A stretch of 64,000 bases of DNA from a virus. The notes under the pieces were generated by a model that saw only the letters and a list, made by a program, of their open reading frames with translations, did no database searches and was not told where the DNA came from. This document shows positions 47,501-55,372 of this stretch, one piece after another (position 1 is the stretch's first letter; each line of letters opens with the position of its first letter). The DNA lies in the IMG/VR virus record IMGVR_UViG_3300043436_003510, positions 1 to 64,000 of that record; one strand, given 5' to 3'. Position numbers and translations under genes: made by a program.

Positions 47501-47674
47501 ATAGCCATCCAGGGAATGGTTGACGACGGAACATATGATTCATTTGAGTCATTGATTCCGAATGTGGCTTCTGGCAACGGACACTGGCTGCCCGTAGCGC
47601 AGCGTAAAACAAAACTGGAAGCACGAATTGCATTACTTGACTCTGATGCCTTTATCAATGCTCTTTGGCCGTAA
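44558..47674 (+). CDS. Head-module kinase-like protein C (C-x17-C family, 1038 aa)
   Basis: N-terminal small domain (1-100), then FAYEVKRTRAAWDPGLAIPG and the Cys motif RCPPGTRYGGQITDRFGRNC (C174, C192). Three amphipathic repeats follow (ERAARAVGNALET, ERAAGRLGDLLET, ERAAGRLAEALET), Pro/Arg/Ala-rich linkers, a domain VVKLNGKFYVVENAEDLQKA (about 605), another Pro linker, then the kinase-like end: GSLNDIPDDFLFDAM (about 729), LASGDRHGRNGMYF (about 900) and LPIDFGRAFEQ (about 917). Catalytic Asp, Asn and metal Asp are intact. A head location would make it an ejected effector; this is inference. Confidence 0.75.
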   Translation: MQSAYIINDRTGKPYAVVGILAGGTEFYPIAESATSWASWMTQDFAAKKITKEQLSVTLDNSMSVEGPMLANRANKTKIDELIKKAKKVPKGESDKEETEQTEEKSLVPVLSLMDVRLDALENSDWRNAVNFKAKSLITDSNKSTFAYEVKRTRAAWDPGLAIPGTERRGGWRCPPGTRYGGQITDRFGRNCGWGVARRLANEISDLGERLENVGDQRRERRVNRRNERVARRLVEGGRVERAARAVGNALETGPERERRPGVVERAAGRLGDLLETTAPEKPKKPGRQRRGENNRGGLLERAAGRLAEALETDDSPAKPAPRRPRPKAPQARPARPRQPRAPREDRDMPELPKLPNFNPNDPVGNRQRYLAQKKRELEQQKREAKRNRPDGVSNKDWNDYKAHVDSLQHQFGYGGADRFVSVDSYEDWARKNNRKVPDAGPKPQAPRRPRPAPDNTSKTPVPAGAPKANETLEQYKTRKYNEHQARVRKIREEGGNAGFLRREEWEQFHGSAVEENWNRAQQRNGGRGARRAATDAGAARTATRRPKPADEPDAVQPARRQRLPFKPWGHQRGLANQEAAFKKLDRIQDEAMNANDFQVREPAVVKLNGKFYVVENAEDLQKALDAGGEKMRRGANGLPNPAPNPARPRPAAPRRPRPQAPQPARPRPQAPQAPQPARPRGGNVRPMNNSKDRHQKSLPLLAGPDGKIVRVPIGNKGINTKEDAVAYRGSLNDIPDDFLFDAMDARSDNLRGNPNLLSDVAVARTNPAALTAQDKAELLRIKQSGKDFIALRGQSITAPTFYLHIADDGSIDGRGYLSKPQDPHSEGRGQHGELVGIEISRRVGFAQGMPRVVNRNNTAAFLLELGPNFAEGHAADYSGRNIADERSRMAHFAVNMLLASGDRHGRNGMYFPGNGALPIDFGRAFEQDSGVPTAARMASYVSRLHMDSSPLDGYKALVSNGSLTKEQAKRRLKEDLMEMAIAIQGMVDDGTYDSFESLIPNVASGNGHWLPVAQRKTKLEARIALLDSDAFINALWP

Positions 47675-47700
47675 TGACAGAAAAAAGGTAGGATTACAGC

Positions 47701-47967
47701 ATGATTAAGAAAATTGCAATTTTAAATGACCCAAAGTTTATTTTGTCATGTGATGGAGATTCTTTGGAAGTTATCGGAAACGATGAAATAGTTGAACAAC
47801 TGCGTGCAATAGTTGCAAGCAAAAAATCAACTTACAACGGATTTAGACAGAGTATGGGTGATTCTTTTGACCCTGTTGATTATTTGGCTACTTCATCAAT
47901 GACTTTTATGCCCACATATCACGAGTATTCAAAAGAAAAACTTGAAGAACTCAAAAAGATAATCTAA
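47701..47967 (+). CDS. Hypothetical protein (88 aa), companion of family
   Basis: Begins MIKKIAILNDPKFILSCDGD with an alpha/beta pattern and ends in a charged helix (KEKLEELKKII). It lies directly before protein D as the 124-aa protein lies before B. Probably a small partner; unknown. Confidence 0.65.
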   Translation: MIKKIAILNDPKFILSCDGDSLEVIGNDEIVEQLRAIVASKKSTYNGFRQSMGDSFDPVDYLATSSMTFMPTYHEYSKEKLEELKKII

Positions 47968-47968
47968 T

Positions 47969-50900
47969 ATGCAAAACGAACTCGCTACATATAGGGCAAA
48001 ATCTTTTACGGCTGAAGCAAACAAATCCTCAATTGCTTACGAGGTGAAGCGCACCCGTGCCGTCTTTGACAACAGTCTTTCAATCCCTGGGACAAACCGC
48101 CGCGGCGGTTGGCGTTGCCCACCAGGAACTCGTTACGGTGGACAAATTACCGACCGATTCGGAAGAAACTGCGGCTGGGGTGTATCACGCAGAATCGCTA
48201 ACGAAATTTCTGACATTGGCGAAAGATTAGAGTCTGTTTCTGAAAGAAGACAAAGACGGCGCGAGGCGAGAGTTTCTGCACGCAGGGGTCGCCCTGGTGT
48301 CGTTGAGCGTGCAGCAGGTCGTATCGCAGATGCTTTAGAAACTGATTCCCCCGCAGGGGAAACTCCTCGTAGGGGTCGTGAACGAAGAGGACCTTCTCGT
48401 CGCCGTCCAAACTTGCGCGATTCGGAACAGCGCAGAATGGACAGAGAAATTGACGAACCTGGCGCTTTAAGAACAGGTCAAAGCCGACGCCGCCGTGCAA
48501 CTACTGAAGTTGTTGACCGTCCACGCCCTCCTGCTCCAGTTGCTGAACCTGCAAAGAAAGTACCTGCAAAGAAGAAAGCAGCAAAGAAGAAGGCCGTAGC
48601 GAAAAAGGCTCCCGCCAAAAAGGTACCCGCAAAGAAGGCTCCTGCCAAGAAGAACCCGTATGAGGCTTCTTTCCAGAGACTTGGTTGGAGACAAGACGGA
48701 GACAAATGGGTTAAAGGAAACTGGGAGATAAGCGTCAACGAGGATGGCGATTTAGTAGCGAAACACCGAAAAACAGGTGAAATCATTGAACAAGGCAGGG
48801 CTGATGGAGTATCAACCGCAGACCATATGTATGTGTTTGAGGGGATATTAAGCAGTCTTGATTCAGATTTCCCTTCCACGCCGCCTAGACCTGACGAACC
48901 AGCAAAGAAACCTGCCAAAAAGAAGCCAGCAAAGAAGGCGGCCCGTTCTAAAGTCCCTGCAAAACTACGACTTGACAGCGACGATGCTGCCAACTCGGAA
49001 AGAATGCGTCAGGCCCGCGCCGATAGAGAACGAGGCGCTGGCGAAAAAGTTGACTTAGGGCAAGTAATGGACGACGACAGAATAAACGAATATCTGTTGG
49101 ATGTCATAAACAATGGGCGTTTAGAGATAATCAACGACCGCAACAACTTTGGTCAGACAGAGCCCGAGAGATTCAGGGCGGCTACTAGGGCAGAAGCAAA
49201 AATATCACAGGCACAAGCGCGACTTGAAAGAATTCAGCGATTAATAAATAGAGGCGATTTGGCCGATAATGATTACTTGCAATTTGAAGTTGACGGCGAG
49301 CGATTCAATATAGCAAATGTAAAAACTCGTCTGAGAGACAACATAGACGCATGGGAAGAAGTTTTAAAGTTAAATAAAGAAAAGACGCCCAAAAACAAAA
49401 AACCAATCGCCCCAGATGCAGGTCGCGAAGGCTCAACTGCACTTAACGGAATTCGTCAGAGAATCGCTGATGGGAAGCGTCATCGGAGCGCCGACTTCGC
49501 AAAAAATACGCCTATGACTCCAGAGGAGTTAAAAAAAGTTGCTGGTTTAACAGCCGAACAAGCACGGCAATACGATGCAACGGTAGCAAGGTCCCTTGCA
49601 GAAGACAAAGAATGGATTAAGAGATACAGCATCCAAGAGATTGAAGGGAACTTGCGGCGGATAAATATTGATGCCTACCGCAGAGCACTCAATGACCGCA
49701 TTAAAGAACTGAGAGATAATAGTCCGACGGCAACAATGGACGAAATTGTTGAATTGCAAAGAAGGGTTTCTCTCAGCAATGCCTCACTAAGAGAAGCAAT
49801 TGGAAAGCAAGAAAATTTCAATCAACGACTGAAGGAACTTCGGGCAAAAGCAAAAAACCCCGATAGTGCATTGCGCGATAAGATTCGGGCTGCTGGAGTG
49901 ATTGTCGTTGGCGACACTCCATTAAACGCTGACCAACTATTACGGTTTGGTGGTGTTTTGGAAGCAGACTTTAACGGAATGCAAGAACGCATACAACTCG
50001 GCAAAAACCTACTTGCGCGCGATATGAAATCGTGGACCAAAGAAAACATTGCGGAACTTCGTGCAGTCGTTGCTGGCACAGACCGTGAAGTGAAGGGGGC
50101 AAAACGGGATTTGAAATTCAGCCTTGAACGAATGAGAACATTGGGACCCAACGCTAGTGATAGCGACTTCCAGAGACTTAAAGCCGATGTAATAGCAGCC
50201 AATATTAATTATGCGCAAATGATAAACAGGCGTCAAGCGCTTACTGACCGCCTAGAAAAACTTGGAGCGCCTAAAGAAGAATCAGCACCCGAACCAATAG
50301 ATGGTCTTCGGGTTGTGTTTGCAGGAAGACGACCAGGATTTGAAAGAGATTGGGATGCTGAACGCCGACGGGTCAGTGATATGGCTGGAACTTTTGTCAA
50401 TCTTGACGAAGATGCAGTTACGGCTAAAATTCGTGACATTAATCAAAACCTTGATTACAACCGAGAGTATCTTAACAATCTCACAGCAATGAATCCTGAG
50501 CAAAGAATACAACTTCCAAACAGGGTTGTTAAGGCTGGCGACTTAAAGGACGAAGTCCAAGGTGTTGTAGATGCATGGCAAGGCGCGAAAGATGCAGCAA
50601 ATGACAGGCTGATAAGAATCAACTCAAACCGTTTGCCTGGTTTGGCGGGCCAAAGAATTTTCCGAGGTCAAAATATTGATGGTTTTGGAACTGTTGAAAT
50701 AGCGGAAAGGCAGTTCAATGAATTGCTGACGAACAACCCTGATACTCGTTTTAATCTCATTAATCATAACGGCAGATTTTATGCTGTTTCACAAAGCCAA
50801 CTTGACAATGCGCGACTTAACGGTCTGAACAATCCGACAATCTTAAAAACCAAAGGTGGGCTACCGCTCGCTAATGAACTTCCACCAGTTGACGCGGAAG

Positions 50901-51775
50901 TTGCTAGGCAAGCAAAAGAGCGTGTAGATAAGGCAATCAAACAGCGGCAAGATGTTCTGGCTGGGTACCTTGATAAACGCTACGGGTCTGGGAATGCTCC
51001 GTGGAAAGAAATGACGGCAGAGCGAAGAATTGAACTTGCTCAACGGGCTGCACAAGGTGATTCTACAGCGAAGCGGGAACTTCGTGAATGGGCGAAAGCA
51101 ATGTATAGCCATGATGAAATTGAAGGAAAAAATGGCAAAACATACAGAATTGTTGCAACACCAACAGTGGGCTCTCAATCTATTAAAATCGTTTCCCAAA
51201 TACAAAGAAAACAGGCAGACGGAACCTGGCTTGATGTGGGTGGCAGTGAACGAACGATTTATCATAACGCAGTCCCAGCACATGTATATAACAACAGCAT
51301 GTTTATCAATGTTGCCGAAGACAAAAATGCGGGAATTCAAACAATCTACAATCAACACGCTTGGATGTATGCCCAAGCCTCTGGGTTTGAATACATCAGT
51401 GTGAGCGCCGTACAAGATGGACCGTATGTTTGGGGAAGAGTTGGATTTACTGAGGAAATTAGACCCACTCAAATTTCGGCAATGAATGCCCAAGTTGCCA
51501 ACTTCCGCGATGGTCAAGGAAATTCAATTGTTAAAAACGAAACAGATGCTCGTATTCTGGAGCATTTAATTGGAGAATATATTAGAAACCCCCGCAGCGT
51601 CAGACACGCTGATTTTATTCTTGCCCTAACAATTGAAGGCTCTCCAGCAGAAAAGAAAGAACGCGAAAAAGAACTGAGAGACTGGTTTGTTGTAAACATG
51701 CAATTCGGTAGCGGAAAGTTAAACTTGAACGATAATAAAATCTCTGCTGACCCACGAGAAAGAGTAAGGACATAA
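47969..51775 (+). CDS. Head-module protein D with HU/H1-like Lys tract and GNAT-like C-terminus (1268 aa)
   Basis: The N-terminus nearly copies protein C: IAYEVKRTRAVFDNSLSIPG and RCPPGTRYGGQITDRFGRNC (C50, C68), then one ERAAGRIADALET repeat. A Lys/Ala/Pro tract (about 190-230, APAKKVPAKKAPAKKNP) resembles histone H1 or mycobacterial HU tails, and a second, shorter one follows near 320. The middle 600 residues are long helices and coiled coils. FNLINHNGRFYAVSQSQLDN matches a domain of protein C. The C-terminal region (about 1030-1170) with AWMYAQASGFEYISVSAVQD and YVWGRVGF looks GNAT-like. No kinase motif seen. Possibly DNA-bound and ejected. Confidence 0.68.
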   Translation: MQNELATYRAKSFTAEANKSSIAYEVKRTRAVFDNSLSIPGTNRRGGWRCPPGTRYGGQITDRFGRNCGWGVSRRIANEISDIGERLESVSERRQRRREARVSARRGRPGVVERAAGRIADALETDSPAGETPRRGRERRGPSRRRPNLRDSEQRRMDREIDEPGALRTGQSRRRRATTEVVDRPRPPAPVAEPAKKVPAKKKAAKKKAVAKKAPAKKVPAKKAPAKKNPYEASFQRLGWRQDGDKWVKGNWEISVNEDGDLVAKHRKTGEIIEQGRADGVSTADHMYVFEGILSSLDSDFPSTPPRPDEPAKKPAKKKPAKKAARSKVPAKLRLDSDDAANSERMRQARADRERGAGEKVDLGQVMDDDRINEYLLDVINNGRLEIINDRNNFGQTEPERFRAATRAEAKISQAQARLERIQRLINRGDLADNDYLQFEVDGERFNIANVKTRLRDNIDAWEEVLKLNKEKTPKNKKPIAPDAGREGSTALNGIRQRIADGKRHRSADFAKNTPMTPEELKKVAGLTAEQARQYDATVARSLAEDKEWIKRYSIQEIEGNLRRINIDAYRRALNDRIKELRDNSPTATMDEIVELQRRVSLSNASLREAIGKQENFNQRLKELRAKAKNPDSALRDKIRAAGVIVVGDTPLNADQLLRFGGVLEADFNGMQERIQLGKNLLARDMKSWTKENIAELRAVVAGTDREVKGAKRDLKFSLERMRTLGPNASDSDFQRLKADVIAANINYAQMINRRQALTDRLEKLGAPKEESAPEPIDGLRVVFAGRRPGFERDWDAERRRVSDMAGTFVNLDEDAVTAKIRDINQNLDYNREYLNNLTAMNPEQRIQLPNRVVKAGDLKDEVQGVVDAWQGAKDAANDRLIRINSNRLPGLAGQRIFRGQNIDGFGTVEIAERQFNELLTNNPDTRFNLINHNGRFYAVSQSQLDNARLNGLNNPTILKTKGGLPLANELPPVDAEVARQAKERVDKAIKQRQDVLAGYLDKRYGSGNAPWKEMTAERRIELAQRAAQGDSTAKRELREWAKAMYSHDEIEGKNGKTYRIVATPTVGSQSIKIVSQIQRKQADGTWLDVGGSERTIYHNAVPAHVYNNSMFINVAEDKNAGIQTIYNQHAWMYAQASGFEYISVSAVQDGPYVWGRVGFTEEIRPTQISAMNAQVANFRDGQGNSIVKNETDARILEHLIGEYIRNPRSVRHADFILALTIEGSPAEKKEREKELRDWFVVNMQFGSGKLNLNDNKISADPRERVRT

Positions 51776-51777
51776 AA

Positions 51778-52041
51778 ATGGCTCTCTTTACAGAAGAACA
51801 AAAAAGAGATATTCGCGAATATGTCTTTAAACTTGAATCAAAAAAGCGTTCTAAAATACTTCAGTGCGTTGGAATACTTCAAGCAGACGGAGAAGATGAA
51901 GACACGCTGGTAGCAACAATGTACCAGATGGCATCAAACCCAAAAGACCTTGACAGAATACATAAGGCTCTTGTCAATTCAGCCCTCGCTGCAGGTCCTG
52001 CTTTTGAAGTAGAAAAAAAACCTGACCCTAAAGAAGGGTGA
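51778..52041 (+). CDS. Hypothetical helical protein (87 aa)
   Basis: Starts MALFTEEQKRDIREYVFKLE, three predicted helices, acidic tail. Two bases after the stop of protein D and 3 bases before the next gene. Unassigned. Confidence 0.62.
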   Translation: MALFTEEQKRDIREYVFKLESKKRSKILQCVGILQADGEDEDTLVATMYQMASNPKDLDRIHKALVNSALAAGPAFEVEKKPDPKEG

Positions 52042-52044
52042 GTT

Positions 52045-53286
52045 ATGAAATCTACACGGAAACAGGCGTTACGCATAGCCCAAAGACTGGGTTGCTATGG
52101 AGCGCACCAAAATGAAGACGGTGCATGGATGCCTTGTGCCGACCATGAAACATTCACCTCTGTGAGCAGGGGAGAGAAGCCTGCATCAAAGAAGTGGTTC
52201 ATACCAGAACTTCAGCGCAAAGCAGCATCTGTGGCTGGTCGCGGACAGTTGTTTACTTCACGAGAAGAAGCGGTTGCTGAATCCAAAAAGAACGGCTGCT
52301 CTGGAGTCCGCGTAGTTATCGTCAATGGCGGAAAAATGTATGCCGCCTGCATGCCAAAGAACAATGGGGCACCTGAAAACACTGGAATGATTTCTCCACG
52401 AAAAAGAGATTTTGAGCCGCTTGGCGAAAGAGGTGTTGTTTCTATTGAAACACTTCCAGACGGCGGTCTTGTTTCGGGCAAAGAGTATGACATTGAAGAG
52501 ATTGATGCCAAGGGTTTTGTTAACTATGTAAGTCGTTCCACGGACCCAGATGTGTATACAAACCCAGACTCGGCTCGTGTTCGCTCACGCCAACTTGGTT
52601 GTATTGGTATTCGCTCATATACCGCCCGTGACGGCAAGAGGGTTTACCTTCCATGCACTAATGGTTCTGACTACAACCGCACCATGAATTTAAGACCAGA
52701 TGGAAATAGAAAAAAGAAATCAGACTGCGGTTGCGGCTGCAGTGAAAAATCTTTAGCAAAAACTCCAGCACCTAAGAAAGACAAGGTTTTCGGCTCTAGA
52801 AAGAATCGTGTCGGTTCTGCGGGGTCACTTCGGTCTGCTGGTGACATTTCTATGACCCCAGAGATTGTTGCTTCTCTCACTAAAAAAGTAAGAGAACACA
52901 ACGCCGAAGTTAAAAAAAACAAAAAGGAAAACTGGTCAAAGACTAATCTTCGTGCTCTTAAAGCAGTCTACCGTCGTGGTGCAGGGGCGTTCAGCGTAAG
53001 CCATCGCCCTGGAATGAATAGAAACCAGTGGGCCATGGGGAGAGTCAATGCCTTCTTGAGACTGTTGTCAAGCGGTAGTGCCAAGAGTTCATACACAACA
53101 GACAATGACCTACTCCCCAAAGGGCACCCGTGGAAAAAGAAGGGGTTGTCTGGAAAATCATTTACTATTGACGGCGCTGAGCACTTTGCCGAGGAACTGA
53201 CCGTTGGGATTAAGTCCATCGGAGATACAAAGTTTGTTGCTCAGAGGTTTATTGCGTTTCCGCTCCCCAAAGAGTGTGAAGAATAA
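52045..53286 (+). CDS. Triple Cys-repeat head protein (413 aa)
   Basis: Three related units, each with two Cys: LGCYGAHQNEDGAWMPC (15-31), NGCSGVRVVIVNGGKMYAAC (83-102) and LGCIGIRSYTARDGKRVYLP-C (184-204). Then a CGCGC cluster (DCGCGCSEKS) as in the protease extension, and a C-terminal domain YRRGAGAFSVSHRPGMNRNQ with WAMGRVNAFLRLL and DNDLLPKGHPW, which I recall as a recurrent uncharacterised domain of phage head operons. It is just upstream of the capsid gene. Perhaps a decoration or internal protein. Confidence 0.65.
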   Translation: MKSTRKQALRIAQRLGCYGAHQNEDGAWMPCADHETFTSVSRGEKPASKKWFIPELQRKAASVAGRGQLFTSREEAVAESKKNGCSGVRVVIVNGGKMYAACMPKNNGAPENTGMISPRKRDFEPLGERGVVSIETLPDGGLVSGKEYDIEEIDAKGFVNYVSRSTDPDVYTNPDSARVRSRQLGCIGIRSYTARDGKRVYLPCTNGSDYNRTMNLRPDGNRKKKSDCGCGCSEKSLAKTPAPKKDKVFGSRKNRVGSAGSLRSAGDISMTPEIVASLTKKVREHNAEVKKNKKENWSKTNLRALKAVYRRGAGAFSVSHRPGMNRNQWAMGRVNAFLRLLSSGSAKSSYTTDNDLLPKGHPWKKKGLSGKSFTIDGAEHFAEELTVGIKSIGDTKFVAQRFIAFPLPKECEE

Positions 53287-53324
53287 AAACAATAAAATAC
53301 AAATAGTTGCATGAAAGTGCTGTG

Positions 53325-53349
53325 ATGAGATGTTACTCTCATTTATAAG
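53325..53349 (+). promoter_or_regulatory. Inverted repeat and -10 element before the capsid gene
   Basis: Perfect arms atgaga (53325-53330) and tctcat (53337-53342), followed at once by tataag (53344-53349), a good -10 hexamer with only a weak -35 (tgtgat, 53321). The 135-base gap is the longest in the rightward head operon and leads to a clear aggag site at 53411. A separate capsid promoter with an operator-like repeat is plausible. Confidence 0.4.
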
Positions 53350-53421
53350 ACCTTATGGTTGGGTGCTTACCTAGGCCGTTAGTCGGAAGACACATACAGA
53401 TATATTCCATAGGAGTGAATA

Positions 53422-54729
53422 ATGTCATTTGACGAATCCCGTCTCCGCGAACTTCAAGGTGCCTTGCGCACCAAGATGGCGGACAACAAGACCATTGCCG
53501 ACTCGTTCCAAATTGAGGACGGCACCGTAGTAGTTAACGCTGAACAGAAGTCTGCGTTTGATTCCAACATGCGTGACATCCGCGAAATCAAGAGCCTCAT
53601 TGAGGGCCTTGAAGGTATGCGCGATGTTGAGCAGTGGGGCGACCGTCCTGCTAGCGAATCAGTAGCACAGAAAACAGCAGCCGAAGGCAACTGGACACCA
53701 CAGGCACAATCAAAGAGCCTCGGTGGAATGTTCCTTGACTCACCAGAATTCAAGTCACTTCAGGGTGGCAAGAACGGTGCAAACATGCCTTCACCTTTCC
53801 AATTGAACCGTGGCGATGTCACAGGTCTTTGGGGAACTAAGGATGTTTTCTCCGCAATGCCATCAGGTACACCTGGTTCATTCGGTACAATCCAGCGCGA
53901 CCCAATCGTTATCCCACCAATGCGTACCCGTCGTGTTCGTGACTTGTTCCCAAGCCGCACCACGACAGCCGCTGTTGTTGAGTACTTCCGCATGACTGGT
54001 TTCACCAACAATGCTGCTGCAGTGTCAGAGCGTTCGGGAACCCCTTCGGTGTTCACTGCAAAGCCACAGTCTGGTTTCACCTTTGTTGGTGAGCAGGCTC
54101 CAGTGCGTACACTCGCACACTGGGAAGCAGCACACCGCAATGTTCTCGCAGACGAGCCACAGTTGCGTTCAATCATTGACAACGAACTCCTTTACGGTTT
54201 GCGTTTGCAAGAAGATGAGCAAATCCTCAACGGTGACGGTGCAGGCGAAAACTTGACAGGTATCTTGGAGACATCAGGTATTCAGTCATACGACTGGTCC
54301 GATGGACTCGTTGGTGACAACAAGGCAGACGCAATCCGTCGTGCAGCAACACTTTCCTTCTTGGCTTACTACGAGCCAACAGGTGTTGTTCTTCACCCGA
54401 ACGATTGGGAAGACATTGAATTGTCAAAGGATGACAATGGCCAGTACTTGGTCGCTGTTTCCGTGGCACTCGGTGGCGAACCACGCTTGTGGAGAATTCC
54501 TGTTGTTGACACTCCAGCAATGCCAGAGGGCAAGGCCCTTGTTGGTGCATTCGGCACAGGAGCACAGTTGTACGACCGTGAGCAGGCAAGCATCCGTATC
54601 AGCGAACAGCATGCAGACTTCTTCGTCCGCAACGCAATCGTTGTACTCGCGGAACAGCGTCTCGCTCTTGCAGTCAAGCGTCCAGAGGCTTTCGTTGCAG
54701 TCAACTTTGACGGTGCACCAGAAGCCTAA
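53422..54729 (+). CDS. Major capsid protein, HK97 fold
   Basis: 435 aa. An N-terminal helical delta-like region (SRLRELQGALRTKMADNKTI to SLIEGLEGMRDVE) should be removed by the prohead protease. The core contains FPSRTTTAAVVEYFRMTGFT, DEPQLRSIIDNELLYGLRLQ with EDEQILNGDG, LHPNDWEDIELSKDDNGQYL, PVVDTPAMPEGKALVGAFGT and SEQHADFFVRNAIVVLAEQR (residues conserved in HK97 gp5-like capsids). Codon use looks strongly biased to C-ending codons, as for an abundant protein. Followed by a strong terminator. Confidence 0.95.
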   Translation: MSFDESRLRELQGALRTKMADNKTIADSFQIEDGTVVVNAEQKSAFDSNMRDIREIKSLIEGLEGMRDVEQWGDRPASESVAQKTAAEGNWTPQAQSKSLGGMFLDSPEFKSLQGGKNGANMPSPFQLNRGDVTGLWGTKDVFSAMPSGTPGSFGTIQRDPIVIPPMRTRRVRDLFPSRTTTAAVVEYFRMTGFTNNAAAVSERSGTPSVFTAKPQSGFTFVGEQAPVRTLAHWEAAHRNVLADEPQLRSIIDNELLYGLRLQEDEQILNGDGAGENLTGILETSGIQSYDWSDGLVGDNKADAIRRAATLSFLAYYEPTGVVLHPNDWEDIELSKDDNGQYLVAVSVALGGEPRLWRIPVVDTPAMPEGKALVGAFGTGAQLYDREQASIRISEQHADFFVRNAIVVLAEQRLALAVKRPEAFVAVNFDGAPEA

Positions 54730-54757
54730 TCAAAAAATCCGCCTACCTTAGGCAAGA

Positions 54758-54791
54758 GGAGAGCCCCCGTCTTAATTGGCGGGGGTTCTTC
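54758..54791 (+). terminator. Strong rho-independent terminator after capsid gene
   Basis: A 14-bp stem (54758-54771 with 54778-54791, including three G-U pairs), with a core of cccccg/cggggg and loop ttaatt, followed by a T-rich run. A smaller hairpin gccta-cct-taggc (54741-54753) precedes it. Ends the capsid message. Confidence 0.88.
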
Positions 54792-54811
54792 TTTGTCCAG
54801 AATTGAATGAA

Positions 54812-55330
54812 ATGAAAGAAAATCAACCGTTTCTATATTGCGGAAAACTTCCTAACTTTCAAGCGCTTCTCAATAAAGTTTTGTTACTGGATGATTCTCA
54901 ATGGTTTTCTTTTAGGGAGCGCAAGTCTGGGGTTGCCGCAGAAAAAACAGACACAATTCCGCTTGTTTATGATAAGAAGATAAAACTGAGTTCATTTATT
55001 ACTCATGAACTTTATGCAAATTTTGAATCCGACATACAGGCCGCTGTTAAATTATGTAGCGTCGGCACAAGAATAGAGCAAGCAATGCTTGCAAGACTTG
55101 CTAACGGCGTGTCAATACCTAGACATAAAGACAAAGGGACTATAACTGCTTCTACTCACCGAATTCATGTTCCAGTCATCACAAACGAAAAATGTATTTT
55201 TACTGTTGACGATGAAAGCATGTCTTTGTCTGCTGGTGAAGTATGGATTATAGACAATGTTGACAGATACCACTCTGTTTCCAACATGGGCGAACAAAGC
55301 AGGATACATCTGATAATAGATGTCCGCTAA
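54812..55330 (+). CDS. Aspartyl/asparaginyl beta-hydroxylase-like 2OG/Fe(II) dioxygenase
   Basis: The longer frame begins inside the terminator, so ATG 54812 is used (172 aa). Iron ligands: H105-x-D107 in IPRHKDKG and His154 in DRYHSVSN; Arg164 in EQSRIHL would bind 2-oxoglutarate. HRIHVPVITNEKCIF is the characteristic Asp_Arg_Hydrox pattern. It is a second, unrelated-subfamily dioxygenase beside the P4H at 3.8 kb. Targets could be capsid residues or a host protein; unknown. Confidence 0.82.
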   Translation: MKENQPFLYCGKLPNFQALLNKVLLLDDSQWFSFRERKSGVAAEKTDTIPLVYDKKIKLSSFITHELYANFESDIQAAVKLCSVGTRIEQAMLARLANGVSIPRHKDKGTITASTHRIHVPVITNEKCIFTVDDESMSLSAGEVWIIDNVDRYHSVSNMGEQSRIHLIIDVR

Positions 55331-55372
55331 AGATAAATAGCGTAAAATGTCTATATCAAAGAGAGATTAGAT

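Noticed and set aside
54776-54811. Longer N-terminus of the dioxygenase
   Set aside because: It would begin inside the terminator stem.
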